From NCBI RefSeq assembly GCF_007830735.1, contig NZ_VLLN01000002.1:226922-290921 (forward strand): a DNA stretch of 64,000 nucleotides. The letters are read 5' to 3'. The notes under the pieces were generated by a model. That model worked only from the letters and a program-made list of their open reading frames with translations. It did no database searches and had not been told where the DNA came from. Every line of letters starts with the position of its first letter. Within the stretch, counting starts at the first letter, position 1. The position numbers were made by a program, and so were the translations under genes. Of the stretch, positions 34,033-44,475 are shown one piece after another. This DNA comes from Geobacter argillaceus. Its GTDB lineage: Bacteria; Desulfobacterota; Desulfuromonadia; Geobacterales; DSM-12255.

Positions 34033-35184
34033 CTAATCGACCGACTTGCGCAGGAAGGTCGGGATATCGTATTGGTCCTCCTCATCCGAGAAGCCGGGCT
34101 GGCGGCCATAGAATGAGCGTCCCTGCTGCTCGCGGCGGATATAGGCCGGGATGTCGCGGTTCACTTCCTGCCGGGGAGGGAGCGAGGAGACCTTGCGCCC
34201 TTCCTGGCGGGCGTAGTCGGCGTCAAACCGGTCACCGAAGCCGGTGGCGATGGCGGTCACCTTGAGCCGATCCTCCATTGCCTCGTCCACCACCAGGCCG
34301 ATGATGATATTGGCATCCTCGTGGACCTTCTCGTGGATGATCCGGCTGACCGCGTCATACTCATCCATGGTCATCTTGGACGAGCCACAGATATTGACCA
34401 GCACCCCTCTGGCGCCGGAGATGTCGATGTCTTCCAGGAGCGGGCTGGAGATGGCGGCAGTGGCAGCCTCCATGGCCCGGTTGTCGCCGGAGGAGATGCC
34501 GATTCCCATCATGGCCATGCCGCGCTCGCTCATGATTGCTTTCACGTCGGCAAAGTCGACGTTGATCATGCCGTGGGTGGTGATCAGGTCCGAAATCCCC
34601 TGCACCGCCTGGCGCAGCACGTCGTCGGCCGGCTTGAAGGCGTCGAGGATGGAGGTGTTCTTGCCGGCCAGACCGATCAGACGGTCGTTGGGGATGACGA
34701 TGAGGGAGTCCACATGCTTCTTCAGCTCACGGACCCCATCCTCGGCCTGGGTCATGCGGCGACGGCCTTCGCGGGTGAACGGCTTGGTCACCACGCCGAC
34801 GGTCAGAATGCCGAGTTCTTTGGCCGCATCGGCGATGACCGGCGCAGCGCCGGTACCGGTGCCGCCCCCCATGCCGGCGGCCACGAAGACCATGTCGGCA
34901 CCCTGCAGGATCTCCAGCAGCCTCTCCCGGTCCTCGAGGGCGGCGTCGCGACCCTTGCTCGGGTCTGCCCCGGCGCCGAGCCCCTTGGTCAGTTCGCCGC
35001 CGATCTGCAGCTTGGTCGTCGCCTTGGAGGTACGCAGCGCCTGGGCGTCGGTATTGGCAACGATAAAGTCCACATGATTGACATGTTTGTCGATCATCGT
35101 GTTGACTGCGTTGCTCCCCCCCCCGCCAACGCCGAACACCTTGATTCTTGCCACCTGGTCGATATTCTCATCGAATTCAAACAT
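34033..35184 (-). CDS. ftsZ: Cell division protein FtsZ
   Basis: FtsZ is the GTP-binding tubulin homologue that forms the division ring. It has 383 residues. '[12 protein letters not shown]' and the tubulin signature '[10 protein letters not shown]' bind GTP, '[11 protein letters not shown]' is the T7 region, and the C-terminal tail '[12 protein letters not shown]' binds FtsA. ATG at 35184 is chosen ([10 protein letters not shown]) behind AAGGGGG; upstream in-frame codons lack family similarity. It is the last gene of the dcw cluster, 82 bases after ftsA. Confidence 0.98.
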   Translation of the reverse strand: MFEFDENIDQVARIKVFGVGGGGSNAVNTMIDKHVNHVDFIVANTDAQALRTSKATTKLQIGGELTKGLGAGADPSKGRDAALEDRERLLEILQGADMVFVAAGMGGGTGTGAAPVIADAAKELGILTVGVVTKPFTREGRRRMTQAEDGVRELKKHVDSLIVIPNDRLIGLAGKNTSILDAFKPADDVLRQAVQGISDLITTHGMINVDFADVKAIMSERGMAMMGIGISSGDNRAMEAATAAISSPLLEDIDISGARGVLVNICGSSKMTMDEYDAVSRIIHEKVHEDANIIIGLVVDEAMEDRLKVTAIATGFGDRFDADYARQEGRKVSSLPPRQEVNRDIPAYIRREQQGRSFYGRQPGFSDEEDQYDIPTFLRKSVD

Positions 35185-35266
35185 ACCTACCCCCTTGATA
35201 GTTTGGCTTCGCAGCATGTAAACTTGGTACTGGTCCTCACGCAACGTCAGAACCATGGCGTTGCGC

Positions 35267-36502
35267 TTAGAAGAACTCGCCGAACCACTCGCGCATCCGT
35301 CTACTCACCCGCCTAAAGACGTTGTCGTCGCTCTGGGTGGTGGGGAATTCGTGCACCCCCACGTTCTTGCTCCCGTAAACCACCAGTCCGACGCCGGTGG
35401 CATAGACCGGCGAATTGACCACATCCACCAGTCCGCCGATCTTCTGGGGCAGGCCGCGCCGCACCGGCAGATTGAACACCTGCTCGGCCAGTTCGGGCAT
35501 CCCTTCCAGGATCGTGGTGCCGCCGGTAATGACCACCCCGGAAGCGATCAGATCCTCGAACCCGGACTTGACGATCTCCCGGTTCACCAGGGTAAAGATC
35601 TCCTCTACGCGCGGCTCCAGGATCTCGGCCAGCAACTGGCGGGAAAGGACCCGCGGCTTGCGGCCGCCAACACTCGGCACCTCGATGGTCTCATCCTTGC
35701 CAACCAGGGATGCGAGACAGCAGCCGTACTTCTGCTTGATCTTTTCCGCCTCGGCCATGGGGGTGCGCAACCCCACGGCGATGTCGTTGGTCAGGTGGTT
35801 CCCTCCCAGCGACAGGACCGACGTATGCTTGATGGCACCGTCGACGAAGATGGCGATGTCGGTGGTGCCGCCGCCGATATCGACCAGCGCCACCCCCAGC
35901 TCTTTCTCATCCGAGGAGAGAGCCGCTTCCGAAGAGGCGAGCTGCTCCAGGACGATGTCGGCGACGTCCAGCCCGGCGCGGTTGCACGACTTGATGATGT
36001 TCTGGGCGCTGGCCACGGCGCCGGTTACGATATGGACCTTGGCTTCCAGGCGGACACCGCTCATGCCGAGAGGCTCGCGGATACCATCCTGATCGTCGAT
36101 GATGAACTCCTGGGGAAGGATATGGATCACCTCCCGGTCCATGGGGATCGCAATCGCCTTGGCCGCTTCGATGACCCGCTTCACGTCTTCCGGGGAAACC
36201 TCCCGGTTCTTGATCGCAATGATACCCTGGGAGTTGAACCCCTTGATATGGCCGCCGGCAATGCCGGCATAGACCGATTTGATCTCGCAGCCGGCCATCA
36301 GCTCCGCCTCTTCCACGGCCTTGCGAATGGAGGCGACAGTGCTGTCTATATTGATAACCACCCCTTTGCGCAAGCCGCGCGACGGGCTGGAGCCGATACC
36401 GACAATATCGATGCCCTCTTCGGTGGCATTACCGACAATGGCGCAGATCTTGGTTGTTCCGATATCAAGACCGACGATCAGATTATCCCGTTTACCCGAC
36501 AT
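35267..36502 (-). CDS. ftsA: Cell division protein FtsA
   Basis: This 411-residue actin-like ATPase tethers FtsZ to the membrane. '[16 protein letters not shown]' (phosphate 1), the SHS2 subdomain, '[13 protein letters not shown]' (phosphate 2) and the C-terminal amphipathic membrane-targeting helix '[11 protein letters not shown]' are visible. Length is normal. It lies between ftsQ and ftsZ in the usual order. Confidence 0.97.
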   Translation of the reverse strand: MSGKRDNLIVGLDIGTTKICAIVGNATEEGIDIVGIGSSPSRGLRKGVVINIDSTVASIRKAVEEAELMAGCEIKSVYAGIAGGHIKGFNSQGIIAIKNREVSPEDVKRVIEAAKAIAIPMDREVIHILPQEFIIDDQDGIREPLGMSGVRLEAKVHIVTGAVASAQNIIKSCNRAGLDVADIVLEQLASSEAALSSDEKELGVALVDIGGGTTDIAIFVDGAIKHTSVLSLGGNHLTNDIAVGLRTPMAEAEKIKQKYGCCLASLVGKDETIEVPSVGGRKPRVLSRQLLAEILEPRVEEIFTLVNREIVKSGFEDLIASGVVITGGTTILEGMPELAEQVFNLPVRRGLPQKIGGLVDVVNSPVYATGVGLVVYGSKNVGVHEFPTTQSDDNVFRRVSRRMREWFGEFF

Positions 36503-36582
36503 ATTCCCCCCAACGGCTTATTACCAAGCCCGTGTACAACGTAATCCATCCATTCATACGGCACAGCAACCGACTGCCGGGC

Positions 36583-37401
36583 TCAGACCTTTTTGACGAT
36601 GATCCGGTCGCTATAATCGAGATCCACATACTCCAGGAGCGGCAGATCCTTCTGCAGGTCCCGGTAGATCCGTGCAAATCGCCGGAGCTTTGCCGGAAAA
36701 TCGTTGTTTCCCAGCTTCACGGGCACGCCGTTCCTCCGGGTGAACAGGGTAAAACCGTAGACCTTGTCGAAGTGGATCTCAGAGACGTCGGCAAGGTTGA
36801 ATTTCTGGTCATCCCTAAGCAGGCCGATCAGGCCGAGGGCCGACCGGACCCCCTCGCGGCAGCCCGCCGGGTCCCGGGCCATCTCCTCTTCGCTGAAACC
36901 GGTCAGGATCGGATAGTCGAGGCGGTCTCCCACGGTGAGGGGCTTGAACACCTCTCCCTGGCCATCCACATAGTACAGGAACCCCATATTGATGACGGCA
37001 ACCGGCTCCCGCTCCTGCAGCACAATGGTCAGGGTGTTCGGGAAGGTGCGACGAATCCGGACCTTTGCCACCCACGGGTTCTTGGCGATATGCTCGCCCA
37101 TCTGCCGAAGTCTCAGCCCCAGCATGTCTTCGCCGGTGCGCACGGTCGCCAGGGAGATGACCTCATCCCTGGAGAGCCGCTTCATTCCGGTCACCTCGAT
37201 CCGCTCCAGCCGCAGAAAGGTGGTCCGGGAAATGAAGCCGCTGGCTCCGTAGCCGATCAGACCGATGAGGGAGACGACCACCACCACTGACAGAACCCGC
37301 ACGGACCTCTTCAACAGGCCGCGGAAATCGATCTTCCGGCGCTGGCGCTTGAACCGGTTGCGGCTGGCAACCTTCTGCTTGTTGAGGGTTAATTCGCGCA
37401 T
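36583..37401 (-). CDS. ftsQ: Cell division protein FtsQ
   Basis: FtsQ is a bitopic inner-membrane protein of 272 residues that links early and late divisome parts. A basic cytoplasmic stretch (KRQRRKIDFRGLLKR) precedes one membrane helix ('VLSVVVVVSLIGLIGYG'). The periplasmic POTRA domain ('FLRLERIEVTGMKRLSRDEV', 'NPWVAKVRIRRTFPNTLTI') and the FtsQ beta domain follow. Confidence 0.95.
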   Translation of the reverse strand: MRELTLNKQKVASRNRFKRQRRKIDFRGLLKRSVRVLSVVVVVSLIGLIGYGASGFISRTTFLRLERIEVTGMKRLSRDEVISLATVRTGEDMLGLRLRQMGEHIAKNPWVAKVRIRRTFPNTLTIVLQEREPVAVINMGFLYYVDGQGEVFKPLTVGDRLDYPILTGFSEEEMARDPAGCREGVRSALGLIGLLRDDQKFNLADVSEIHFDKVYGFTLFTRRNGVPVKLGNNDFPAKLRRFARIYRDLQKDLPLLEYVDLDYSDRIIVKKV

Positions 37402-37499
37402 GGTAACCAGTTCGTTACCGGCTCTTCCTGACCGGACAAATGTCTGGCAATGTTAGCCGGCGATACTAGCACACTTTCGTGTTGCTTAACAGTCACAAA

Positions 37500-38438
37500 T
37501 CATCCACCCGCCTGAATTTTCAGCGCCGCGGAGCAGGCAATCCGCTCCACCAGTTCGGAGAAATCCATCCCCCCCCCCCGGGCAATCTCGGGGAGCAGGC
37601 TTAAGGAAGTCATCCCGGGCAGGGTGTTGACTTCCAGCAGGAAACAGTCGCCGGCCCCGGTCACCAGAAAATCGACCCGGCTGTAGCCGCTGCAGCCGAG
37701 TGCCCGGTGGGCCTCTTCACCCTGCCCGAGCACCTTGGCGTACAGCTCGGGGGACAGGGGCGCCGGCATGATATGGGTCGCCATGCCGTCCGTGTATTTG
37801 GCCTCGTAGTCATAGAACTCGTTCCGGGGGACGATCTCGATGGCGCCCAGTGCCTGTTCGGCAAGTATCCCCACCTGGATCTCCCGCCCCTTGATGAACT
37901 GCTCCACCAGTATCTCCCGGTCATACCGGAACGCTTCGGCCAGGGCCGGCGCCAGCTGTATGGGCTCCTTCACGATGCTGACCCCGACCGATGACCCTTC
38001 CCGGGCCGGCTTCACCACCACCGGCAACCCGAACGGCACCTGGTCCGCCTCCAGGGACTCACCCCGGGTAAGCACACGGTACGGCGCAACGGTCAGACCG
38101 CTGGCCGCGAACACCTTTTTGGCAAAGATCTTGTCCATGGCCAGGGCGCTGGCCAGGACCCCGGAGCCGGTGTAGGGAATCCCCAGAAGCTCCAGAAGCC
38201 CCTGCACCGTGCCATCCTCGCCGTAGCGGCCATGGAGGCAGACAAAGGCGACGTCGACCCCCTCCCGGACCAGCAGCTGGGCCAGGTCGCGCCCCACGTC
38301 GATGGTCACGGCCCGGTAGCCGCGATCCACCAACGCCTGATGGACCCCGGCACCGCTCTTGAGCGACACCTCCCGCTCCGCGGACAGCCCCCCCATCAAC
38401 ACGCCGATCTTCTTTGATTTCAGCTCGTCTCTTGTCAT
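37500..38438 (-). CDS. ddl: D-alanine-D-alanine ligase
   Basis: This 312-residue ATP-grasp ligase makes the D-Ala-D-Ala dipeptide for MurF. '[15 protein letters not shown]', '[25 protein letters not shown]', '[12 protein letters not shown]' and '[12 protein letters not shown]' are in place. Near the C-terminus codons for 'ARGGGMDF' contain 11 consecutive G on the coding strand (37569-37579), a possible slippage site. It starts five bases after murB. Confidence 0.96.
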   Translation of the reverse strand: MTRDELKSKKIGVLMGGLSAEREVSLKSGAGVHQALVDRGYRAVTIDVGRDLAQLLVREGVDVAFVCLHGRYGEDGTVQGLLELLGIPYTGSGVLASALAMDKIFAKKVFAASGLTVAPYRVLTRGESLEADQVPFGLPVVVKPAREGSSVGVSIVKEPIQLAPALAEAFRYDREILVEQFIKGREIQVGILAEQALGAIEIVPRNEFYDYEAKYTDGMATHIMPAPLSPELYAKVLGQGEEAHRALGCSGYSRVDFLVTGAGDCFLLEVNTLPGMTSLSLLPEIARGGGMDFSELVERIACSAALKIQAGG

Positions 38439-38443
38439 AGGCT

Positions 38444-39373
38444 TTACCAGTCCCCAGTCCCCAGTCCCGAGCCCCCATCCTCGCCAACGATCCGCACTTC
38501 CTCTTCAAGCTCCACCCCGCTCGTCGACCTCACCCGCTCCTTGACGAGCGCTGCCAATTCGAGGAAATCCCGGGCCGTTGCCCCACCGGCATTCACCAGG
38601 AAATTGGCATGGGCCTCTGCCACCTGGGCACCACCCACCTGGCAGCCGCGCAGCCCGGCCCGGTCGATGAGACGCCAGGCCTGCTCTCCCAAGGGGTTCT
38701 TGAAAAACGAGCCGGCATTGGGTAGCGAGATCCGCTGGCTTTCCTGCCGGTGGGCACGATAGTCGGCCAGAAGCGTGTCAATGGTATCGGCATCGCCCGG
38801 CGACAGCTGAAACTCCGCCGCCAGGATTACCTCGCCGGGCGCCATGACATGCCGGCGGTAGCCGAATGTCCGCTCAGTTGCCCCCCACTCCCGGAGACTG
38901 CCGCCGGTCCGGGTCACCAGCCTGACGACCCGCTCCATCACCGCCGCGCCGTACGCACCGGCATTTACCGCCAGGGCGCCGCCAACCGTGCCGGGAATCA
39001 TGGCCAGAAACTCCAGGCCGGTCAACCATTCATCCCGACAGAACCGGGCCAGCTGCTGGTTGGTCGCTCCTGCTTCGGCCCGTATCCGGTCTCCCGGGAG
39101 ACGCTCGACCGCAGCCAGCCGCTCCAGGGAGATAACCACGCCGCGGAAGCCACCATCACGCACCAACAGGTTATACCCCCCCCCAATGACCAGCCAGGGA
39201 AGACGTTTCGATTCGAGGACTGCCAGGAGTCCCAGGAGATCGTCCCGGTCGGCCGGCAGCGCCAACCAGTCGGCCGGTCCGCCCACCCGTAGCGATGTGT
39301 GACCGGCCAGCGGTTCGTTCTCCCGCAGTTCGCCGCGGAACTGCCGGAAGATGCCGTCATTGGGGCGGTTCAT
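38444..39373 (-). CDS. murB: UDP-N-acetylenolpyruvoylglucosamine reductase
   Basis: This 309-residue FAD enzyme reduces UDP-GlcNAc-enolpyruvate to UDP-MurNAc. '[16 protein letters not shown]', '[14 protein letters not shown]', '[21 protein letters not shown]' and '[12 protein letters not shown]' (catalytic Ser) mark a type II MurB. The last dozen residues are encoded by a heptamer array and look like a non-native tail. It starts 8 bases past murC. Confidence 0.96.
   Translation of the reverse strand: MNRPNDGIFRQFRGELRENEPLAGHTSLRVGGPADWLALPADRDDLLGLLAVLESKRLPWLVIGGGYNLLVRDGGFRGVVISLERLAAVERLPGDRIRAEAGATNQQLARFCRDEWLTGLEFLAMIPGTVGGALAVNAGAYGAAVMERVVRLVTRTGGSLREWGATERTFGYRRHVMAPGEVILAAEFQLSPGDADTIDTLLADYRAHRQESQRISLPNAGSFFKNPLGEQAWRLIDRAGLRGCQVGGAQVAEAHANFLVNAGGATARDFLELAALVKERVRSTSGVELEEEVRIVGEDGGSGLGTGDW
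38447..38474. repeat. Seven-base-period array forming the murB C-terminal codons
   Basis: CCAGTCC three times followed by CGAGCCC lies exactly at the 3' end of murB, up to its stop codon. It encodes the final tail 'GSGLGTGDW' in murB. Confidence 0.8.
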
Positions 39374-39381
39374 GAACCTCC

Positions 39382-40764
39382 CTACATGCAGTCCTGCAAC
39401 CGTTGCAGGAGCGCTTCCCCTGCCTGCCAGATATTGCCGGCTCCCAGGGTGAGGACGATGTCGCCCGGCCTGACGATGCCGGCCAGGTACTCCGGCAGGG
39501 TCTCCCGGTCGGCCACGTGGGTCACGTCCCGCTGCCCGTGCTTGCGGATCTCGCCGGCCAGCGCCTCCGCGGTCACCCCGGGGATCGGCGGTTCGCCCGC
39601 CGGGTAGATATCGGTCATCACCAGCACATCGGCGTCGTGGAAACAGGTGACGAACTCGGTGAACAGCTCCTTGGTCCTGGTGTAGCGATGGGGCTGGAAG
39701 GCGACCACCAGCCGCCGCTCGGGCCAGCCGTTCTTGCCGGCCGCCAGGGTGGCCCTGATCTCGGCCGGGTGGTGGCCGTAGTCGTCCACCACCATGATAT
39801 CATTCAGCTCCCCCTTCACCTGGAAGCGCCGCCCGACGCCGCCGAACCGGGCGAACCCCTCCTGGATCAGCGGGAACGGAACGTCCAACTCCATGGCCAC
39901 GGCGATGCAGGCCAGGGCGTTGAGGACGTTGTGGGCGCCGGGCATCGGAAAAGTGACCTCACCCATCCGGTACCCCTTGTAGTGGGCAACGAACGTAGCG
40001 GTGTTGCCGGACAGGGTCACATGGGTCGCCCGGATATCAGCCTGTGACGACAGACCGTAGGTAACGAACCGCTTCTTCACCCGGGGCAGAATCTCGGCAA
40101 CGTTCCGGTCGTCGAGACAGAGGACTGCCAGACCGTAGAACGGAATCTTGTTGATGAAGTCGACAAAGGTATCCTTGATCTGCTCGATGCCGCCGCTGTA
40201 GAAGTCCAGGTGGTCGGCGTCGATGTTGGTGACCACTGCAATGGTGGGGGAGAGCTTCAGGAACGACCCGTCCGACTCGTCCGCCTCGGCCACCAGGAAC
40301 TTCCCCTGCCCCAGCTTGGCGTTGGTGCCGAGGGTGTTCAGCTTGCCGCCGATGACAATGGTCGGATCGATGCCACCGTGGGTCAGGACCGTCGCCACCA
40401 TGGAGGTGGTGGTGGTCTTGCCGTGGGTGCCGGCAATGGCAATGCCGTACTTCATCCGCATCAGCTCGGCCAGCATCTCGGCACGCGGGATGACCGGAAC
40501 GACCCGCTGCCGCGCCTCCTGCACCTCGGGGTTGTCATCGTGAACCGCCGAGGAGATCACCACCACATCCACGTTGGTCAGGTTCTCCCGGGCATGGCCG
40601 ATATAGATCTCCCCCCCCAGCGAGGCGAGCCGCTCGGTGGTCTCGGACTGCCGCAGGTCGGAACCGGAGACCTGGTACCCCAGGTTGAGCAGCACCTCGG
40701 CGATGCCGCTCATGCCGATGCCGCCGATGCCGACGAAATGGATTTTTTCGATTTTTCCGTACAT
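39382..40764 (-). CDS. murC: UDP-N-acetylmuramate-L-alanine ligase
   Basis: MurC adds L-Ala to UDP-MurNAc. The 460 residues begin '[24 protein letters not shown]', the UDP-binding loop, and carry the ATP loop '[16 protein letters not shown]' and '[14 protein letters not shown]'. ATG at 40764 is chosen behind GGAAGGCG; upstream codons fall inside a repeat element. Confidence 0.97.
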   Translation of the reverse strand: MYGKIEKIHFVGIGGIGMSGIAEVLLNLGYQVSGSDLRQSETTERLASLGGEIYIGHARENLTNVDVVVISSAVHDDNPEVQEARQRVVPVIPRAEMLAELMRMKYGIAIAGTHGKTTTTSMVATVLTHGGIDPTIVIGGKLNTLGTNAKLGQGKFLVAEADESDGSFLKLSPTIAVVTNIDADHLDFYSGGIEQIKDTFVDFINKIPFYGLAVLCLDDRNVAEILPRVKKRFVTYGLSSQADIRATHVTLSGNTATFVAHYKGYRMGEVTFPMPGAHNVLNALACIAVAMELDVPFPLIQEGFARFGGVGRRFQVKGELNDIMVVDDYGHHPAEIRATLAAGKNGWPERRLVVAFQPHRYTRTKELFTEFVTCFHDADVLVMTDIYPAGEPPIPGVTAEALAGEIRKHGQRDVTHVADRETLPEYLAGIVRPGDIVLTLGAGNIWQAGEALLQRLQDCM

Positions 40765-40775
40765 GGTCGCCTTCC

Positions 40776-40830
40776 GTAGGGGCGATCCTTGTGATCGCCC
40801 GTTCCGGGCAAACACAAGGTTTGCCCCTAC
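40776..40830. repeat. Paired-hairpin repeat between murG and murC
   Basis: An outer inverted repeat GTAGGGGC (40776-40783) / GCCCCTAC (40823-40830) encloses two hairpins, GGGCGATC/GATCGCCC and GGGCAAAC/GTTTGCCC. The murG stop codon TAG lies inside its right end, and the murC ribosome site lies directly beyond its left end. Confidence 0.88.
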
Positions 40831-41954
40831 AATTCTTTCGCCTTCAGCATCTCGTCCACGATCACCTTGGCCGCGTCCAGTCTGGCCAGCGACCTAGCCT
40901 GACGACCCATCCCGGCGAGCCGTTCCGGTTCACGCAGAAGCCCGCCGACAGTCGCAGCCAATCTTTCCCCTGACAGCTCCAGTTCCAGGAGCATCTCGCA
41001 GGCCCCCTTTTTCAAGAGCGCCTCGGCGTTACGCCGCTGGTGGTCGTCCACCGCAAAGGGGAACGGGATAAACAGGCACGGCTTGCCGCAGGCCGTCGCC
41101 TCGGCAATGGTGGTGGCGCCGGCACGGCAGACCACCAGGTCGGCCCGGTGGTAGGCAGCCGCCATATCGTCGATGAAGGTGACCACCTCCGCCTCCAGCC
41201 CGGCCTCCCGGTAGGCTTGGGCGACCGTTTCCTGATCCTTGTCCCCGGTCTGGTGGGTGATGGTCAGCCTCCCCCGCCACCCGGACAAAAGCGGTGCCGC
41301 GGCAGCCATCGCCTCGTTGATGGCATGGGCACCCAGGCTGCCACCGAAGACGAGGAGATGAAAAGAAGGCTCGGGGCTCGGGGTTCGGGGCTCAAGGCTC
41401 CCCCCTTTGAGAAAGGGGGGCTGAGGGGGATTTCCCTCCACCTGTTCCAGGATCTGCCGGCGAAGTGGGTTCCCGGTCAGGAGCACTTTGTCCTCGGGGA
41501 AATACCTGGCCGATTCGTCCAGGGAAATGAACACCTGGCCGGCAACGTAGGCAAGAACCTTGTTGGTCATGCCGGGGATGGCGTTCTGCTCGTGCACGAA
41601 GCGGGGGATCTGTAGCCCCCGGGCCGCCAGCACCGCCGGCCCCGAGGCGTAGCCGCCGACCCCCAGCACCAGATCCGGCTTGAATGACCGGAGCAGTTGG
41701 CGGGACTGTGAATAGGCATAGAGCAGCAGGCCGATTCCCTTCATCCGGGATAATGTCCCCTTGCCCCGAATGCCGGCTGCGGCAATGCATTCCAACCGGT
41801 AACCGAGCTTCGGGAGCAGTCGCGCCTCCACGCCTCGCTCGGTGCCGACGAAGAGCACCTCATTCGCCGGGTCGCGGGCCAGGAACTCCTCGGCAACCGC
41901 TATTCCCGGAAAAAGGTGGCCGCCGGTACCGCCACCGGCTATCAACAACCTCAT
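40827..41954 (-). CDS. murG: UDP-GlcNAc:lipid I N-acetylglucosaminyltransferase
   Basis: MurG makes lipid II at the inner face of the membrane. It has 375 residues, with '[17 protein letters not shown]', '[14 protein letters not shown]', '[11 protein letters not shown]', '[15 protein letters not shown]' and '[17 protein letters not shown]'. Residues about 175-197, in the linker between the two domains, are encoded by repeat DNA and are extra compared with usual MurG. The stop codon falls within a second repeat. The start overlaps the ftsW stop by ATGA. Confidence 0.95.
   Translation of the reverse strand: MRLLIAGGGTGGHLFPGIAVAEEFLARDPANEVLFVGTERGVEARLLPKLGYRLECIAAAGIRGKGTLSRMKGIGLLLYAYSQSRQLLRSFKPDLVLGVGGYASGPAVLAARGLQIPRFVHEQNAIPGMTNKVLAYVAGQVFISLDESARYFPEDKVLLTGNPLRRQILEQVEGNPPQPPFLKGGSLEPRTPSPEPSFHLLVFGGSLGAHAINEAMAAAAPLLSGWRGRLTITHQTGDKDQETVAQAYREAGLEAEVVTFIDDMAAAYHRADLVVCRAGATTIAEATACGKPCLFIPFPFAVDDHQRRNAEALLKKGACEMLLELELSGERLAATVGGLLREPERLAGMGRQARSLARLDAAKVIVDEMLKAKEL
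41368..41436. repeat. In-frame repeat insertion within murG
   Basis: Five heptamers (GGCTCGG, GGCTCGG, GGTTCGG, GGCTCAA, GGCTCCC; 41368-41402) adjoin a CCCCCCTTT/AAAGGGGGG hairpin and a GGGGGATTT tail. This is a pattern common in intergenic DNA, but here it lies in frame inside murG. Confidence 0.82.
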
Positions 41955-43054
41955 ACCGCACCCCGCATCCGGCTGGAAATGTTAAGCAGAATCCCGATCG
42001 CCACGAGCGAAAAAATAAGGGAGCTGCCGCCGTAGCTGATGAACGGGAGCGCCAGCCCCTTGGTGGGGAAGAGCCCGGTCACTACGGCGATGTTGACGAA
42101 CGCCTCGGCGCCGAGCAGCACGGCGATCCCGAAGGCCAGGAAGCGGCCGAAACTGTCCTCGGCATGGATGGCCACCCGAAAGCTCCGGTGGACCAGGAGG
42201 AAGAACATGGCAATGATCACCACCACGCCGAGGAATCCCAACTCCTCCCCCACCACCGACAGGATGAAGTCGGTGTGGGCCTCGGGGAGATAAAAGAGCT
42301 TCTGCTTCCCCTCTCCCAGCCCCTGGCCGATAACGCCGCCTGTGCCGAAGGCGAGCCACGACTGGATGATCTGGAACCCGGTGTTGGTCGGGTCCTCCCA
42401 GGGGTTGAGGAAGGAGAGTATCCGCCGCTTGCGGTACTCCTTGTGCATGACCAGGTAGTAGAGGATGGGAAGCGAGAACAGGACGATGGAGACGATGTGC
42501 GAGACCCGCATTCCGGCGGCGAAAAGCATGACGATCGCCACCCCTGCCAGGGTGATGGACGAGCCCATGTCCGGCTGGATCATCAGGAGGCCGATCATCA
42601 CCAACAGGACGATCATGTAGGGGAAGAGCCCCTTGAACCAGCGGACCTGTTCCTGCTTCCGGTCCAGAGAATATGCCATGAAGATGATCAGGGCCAGCTT
42701 GGCCAGCTCGGCCGGCTGGAAGTTGAAGCCGAAGAGACGTATCCAGCGGGTCGCCCCCTTGGCGCTGCCGCCGATGCCGGGAATGAACACCGCCAGCAGG
42801 CAGACCATGCAGACCAGGAGGAGCGGCACCGCCGCCTTCTTCCAGTGGTGGTAGTCCAGGCGCATGGCACCGTACATCAGCCCGAAGCCGATCAGGGCAA
42901 ACATCCCCTGCCGCTTCAGGAAATAGAAGCTGTCGTGAAATTTCTTGACCGCCATGATGGAAGAGGCGGAGTAGACCATGACCACCCCGAAGCAGGTGAG
43001 TGCCACCGCCATCAGGAAGATGATCATGTCGTACCCCTCCAGGCGCCGGATCAT
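41951..43054 (-). CDS. ftsW: Peptidoglycan glycosyltransferase FtsW (SEDS family)
   Basis: FtsW is a septal peptidoglycan polymerase with about ten membrane helices, working with FtsI. It has 367 residues. 'KGATRWI' near the middle, the conserved loop '[12 protein letters not shown]' (catalytic Asp) and the C-terminal '[21 protein letters not shown]' are SEDS hallmarks. It overlaps murD by ATGA and murG by ATGA. Confidence 0.97.
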   Translation of the reverse strand: MIRRLEGYDMIIFLMAVALTCFGVVMVYSASSIMAVKKFHDSFYFLKRQGMFALIGFGLMYGAMRLDYHHWKKAAVPLLLVCMVCLLAVFIPGIGGSAKGATRWIRLFGFNFQPAELAKLALIIFMAYSLDRKQEQVRWFKGLFPYMIVLLVMIGLLMIQPDMGSSITLAGVAIVMLFAAGMRVSHIVSIVLFSLPILYYLVMHKEYRKRRILSFLNPWEDPTNTGFQIIQSWLAFGTGGVIGQGLGEGKQKLFYLPEAHTDFILSVVGEELGFLGVVVIIAMFFLLVHRSFRVAIHAEDSFGRFLAFGIAVLLGAEAFVNIAVVTGLFPTKGLALPFISYGGSSLIFSLVAIGILLNISSRMRGAV

Positions 43055-44406
43055 CCCCTCTCCTCCGGCAGTGCCCGTACCAGGGCCTTGAATCGCTCGG
43101 CCCGCTCCGCATAGTCCTTGAACATGTCGAAACTGGAGCAGGCCGGCGAAAAGAGCACCACCCCGCCCGGACCGGTCAGTGCCGCGGCAAGCGTCACCGC
43201 CTCTTCAAGGGAACCAGTCAGCCGGGTGTCGCTAAGGTGGCCGAGTTCCCGGGCGATCCGCTCTTTGGCCTCGCCGATCAGGACCAGGTGGCGCACCCGC
43301 TCCCGGACCAGTTCCGCCAACGGTGCATAGGAGCCGCCCTTGTCCTTGCCGCCGGCGATCAGGGTGATGTTGTCGAAGCTGGCCAGCGCCTTCTGGACGC
43401 TCCCCACATTGGTCGCCTTGCTGTCTTCGTACCAGGGAACGCCGTTCACGGTCCGAACCAGTTCCATCCGGTGGGGAAGACCGCGGAAAGCGGTCACGGC
43501 CGCCTGGGCATCGGCTGCATCGCACCCGAGCAGCAGGGTAGCGGCCAGGGCTGCCATGATGTTCTCGATGTTGTGGACCCCTTTGAGGTGGTAGCCGGCC
43601 ACGGGAAAACGCTCCTCGCGCCCCTGCCAGCGCCAGACGATTACCCCATCCCGGTGGAAGATGCCCTCGACCAGTTCCTGCTGCTGGCTCATGGGGACCA
43701 CTTTCGCCTTTACCCGGTCGGCAAACGCCCGGGCCAGGGGATCGTCCAGGTTCAGCACGGCGAAATCGTCGCTGGTCTGATTCTCGAAGATCCGCCCCTT
43801 GGCCGCAATGTATTCGGTCATCCCCGGATAGCGGTCCAGGTGGTCCTCGGTGATATTGAGGAGCACTGCCACGGTCGGCCGGAAGGTGTCGATCCACTCA
43901 AGCTGGAAGGAGCTGATCTCCACCACCACCCGCTCGATTGGCTCATCCGCCGCGACCAGTTCGATGAGCGGGGTGCCGATGTTCCCGCCGACAACGGTGG
44001 CAAAACCGCACGCCGCAAAGATCTCGCCGGTGAGGGTGGTCGTGGTGGTTTTGCCGTTGGTGCCGGTGATGACCACCAGCGGGGCGGTGATGAAGCGGGA
44101 CGCCAGTTCGATCTCGGTGATGACCGGACGACCGGCACCACGGGCGGCCGCCAGATACGGGCTCTCCTGGGGAACGCCTGGGCTTACCACCACCAGGTCG
44201 CTGGCAGCGAAATCGGCCGCGTCGTGGCGGCCGAGCACGTAACGGATCGGCAGGCCGGCCAGCTGGTCGAGCTGCTCCTGCAACTGGGGTTCGGTCCGCT
44301 GGTCGGTAACCGTGACCCGTGCCCCCCGGCCAGCCAGGAAGCGGGCGGTTGCCACGCCGGTGCGGGCCAGACCGACGACGAGAATGTTCTTGTCTATTAA
44401 TTTCAT
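43051..44406 (-). CDS. murD: UDP-N-acetylmuramoyl-L-alanine-D-glutamate ligase
   Basis: MurD adds D-Glu to UDP-MurNAc-L-Ala. It has 451 residues, with '[17 protein letters not shown]', the ATP loop '[18 protein letters not shown]', '[24 protein letters not shown]', '[22 protein letters not shown]' and the C-terminal '[23 protein letters not shown]'. All are standard. Confidence 0.97.
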   Translation of the reverse strand: MKLIDKNILVVGLARTGVATARFLAGRGARVTVTDQRTEPQLQEQLDQLAGLPIRYVLGRHDAADFAASDLVVVSPGVPQESPYLAAARGAGRPVITEIELASRFITAPLVVITGTNGKTTTTTLTGEIFAACGFATVVGGNIGTPLIELVAADEPIERVVVEISSFQLEWIDTFRPTVAVLLNITEDHLDRYPGMTEYIAAKGRIFENQTSDDFAVLNLDDPLARAFADRVKAKVVPMSQQQELVEGIFHRDGVIVWRWQGREERFPVAGYHLKGVHNIENIMAALAATLLLGCDAADAQAAVTAFRGLPHRMELVRTVNGVPWYEDSKATNVGSVQKALASFDNITLIAGGKDKGGSYAPLAELVRERVRHLVLIGEAKERIARELGHLSDTRLTGSLEEAVTLAAALTGPGGVVLFSPACSSFDMFKDYAERAERFKALVRALPEERG

Positions 44407-44418
44407 GATTGGAAAACC

Positions 44419-44465
44419 GTAGGGGCGGGGTTCCCCCGCCCCGGGCGCGGAAACCGCGCCCCTAC
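44419..44465. repeat. Paired-hairpin repeat between mraY and murD
   Basis: The same outer GTAGGGGC/GCCCCTAC ends as the element beside murC enclose two different hairpins (GGGGCGGGG/CCCCGCCCC and GGGCGCGG/CCGCGCCC). It fills most of the 69-base gap between the two genes. Confidence 0.88.
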
Positions 44466-44475
44466 GTTGTTGGTT

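Noticed and set aside
35101..35125. Nine-C tract in ftsZ as phase-variation site
   Set aside because: It encodes the invariant Gly-rich GTP-binding loop, so the tract is explained by codon need.
38447..41402. CRISPR array
   Set aside because: The repeats are seven-base tandem units without spacers, and no cas genes are present.
43237..44400. 387-codon plus-strand open frame
   Set aside because: It is the shadow of murD, whose motifs are complete.
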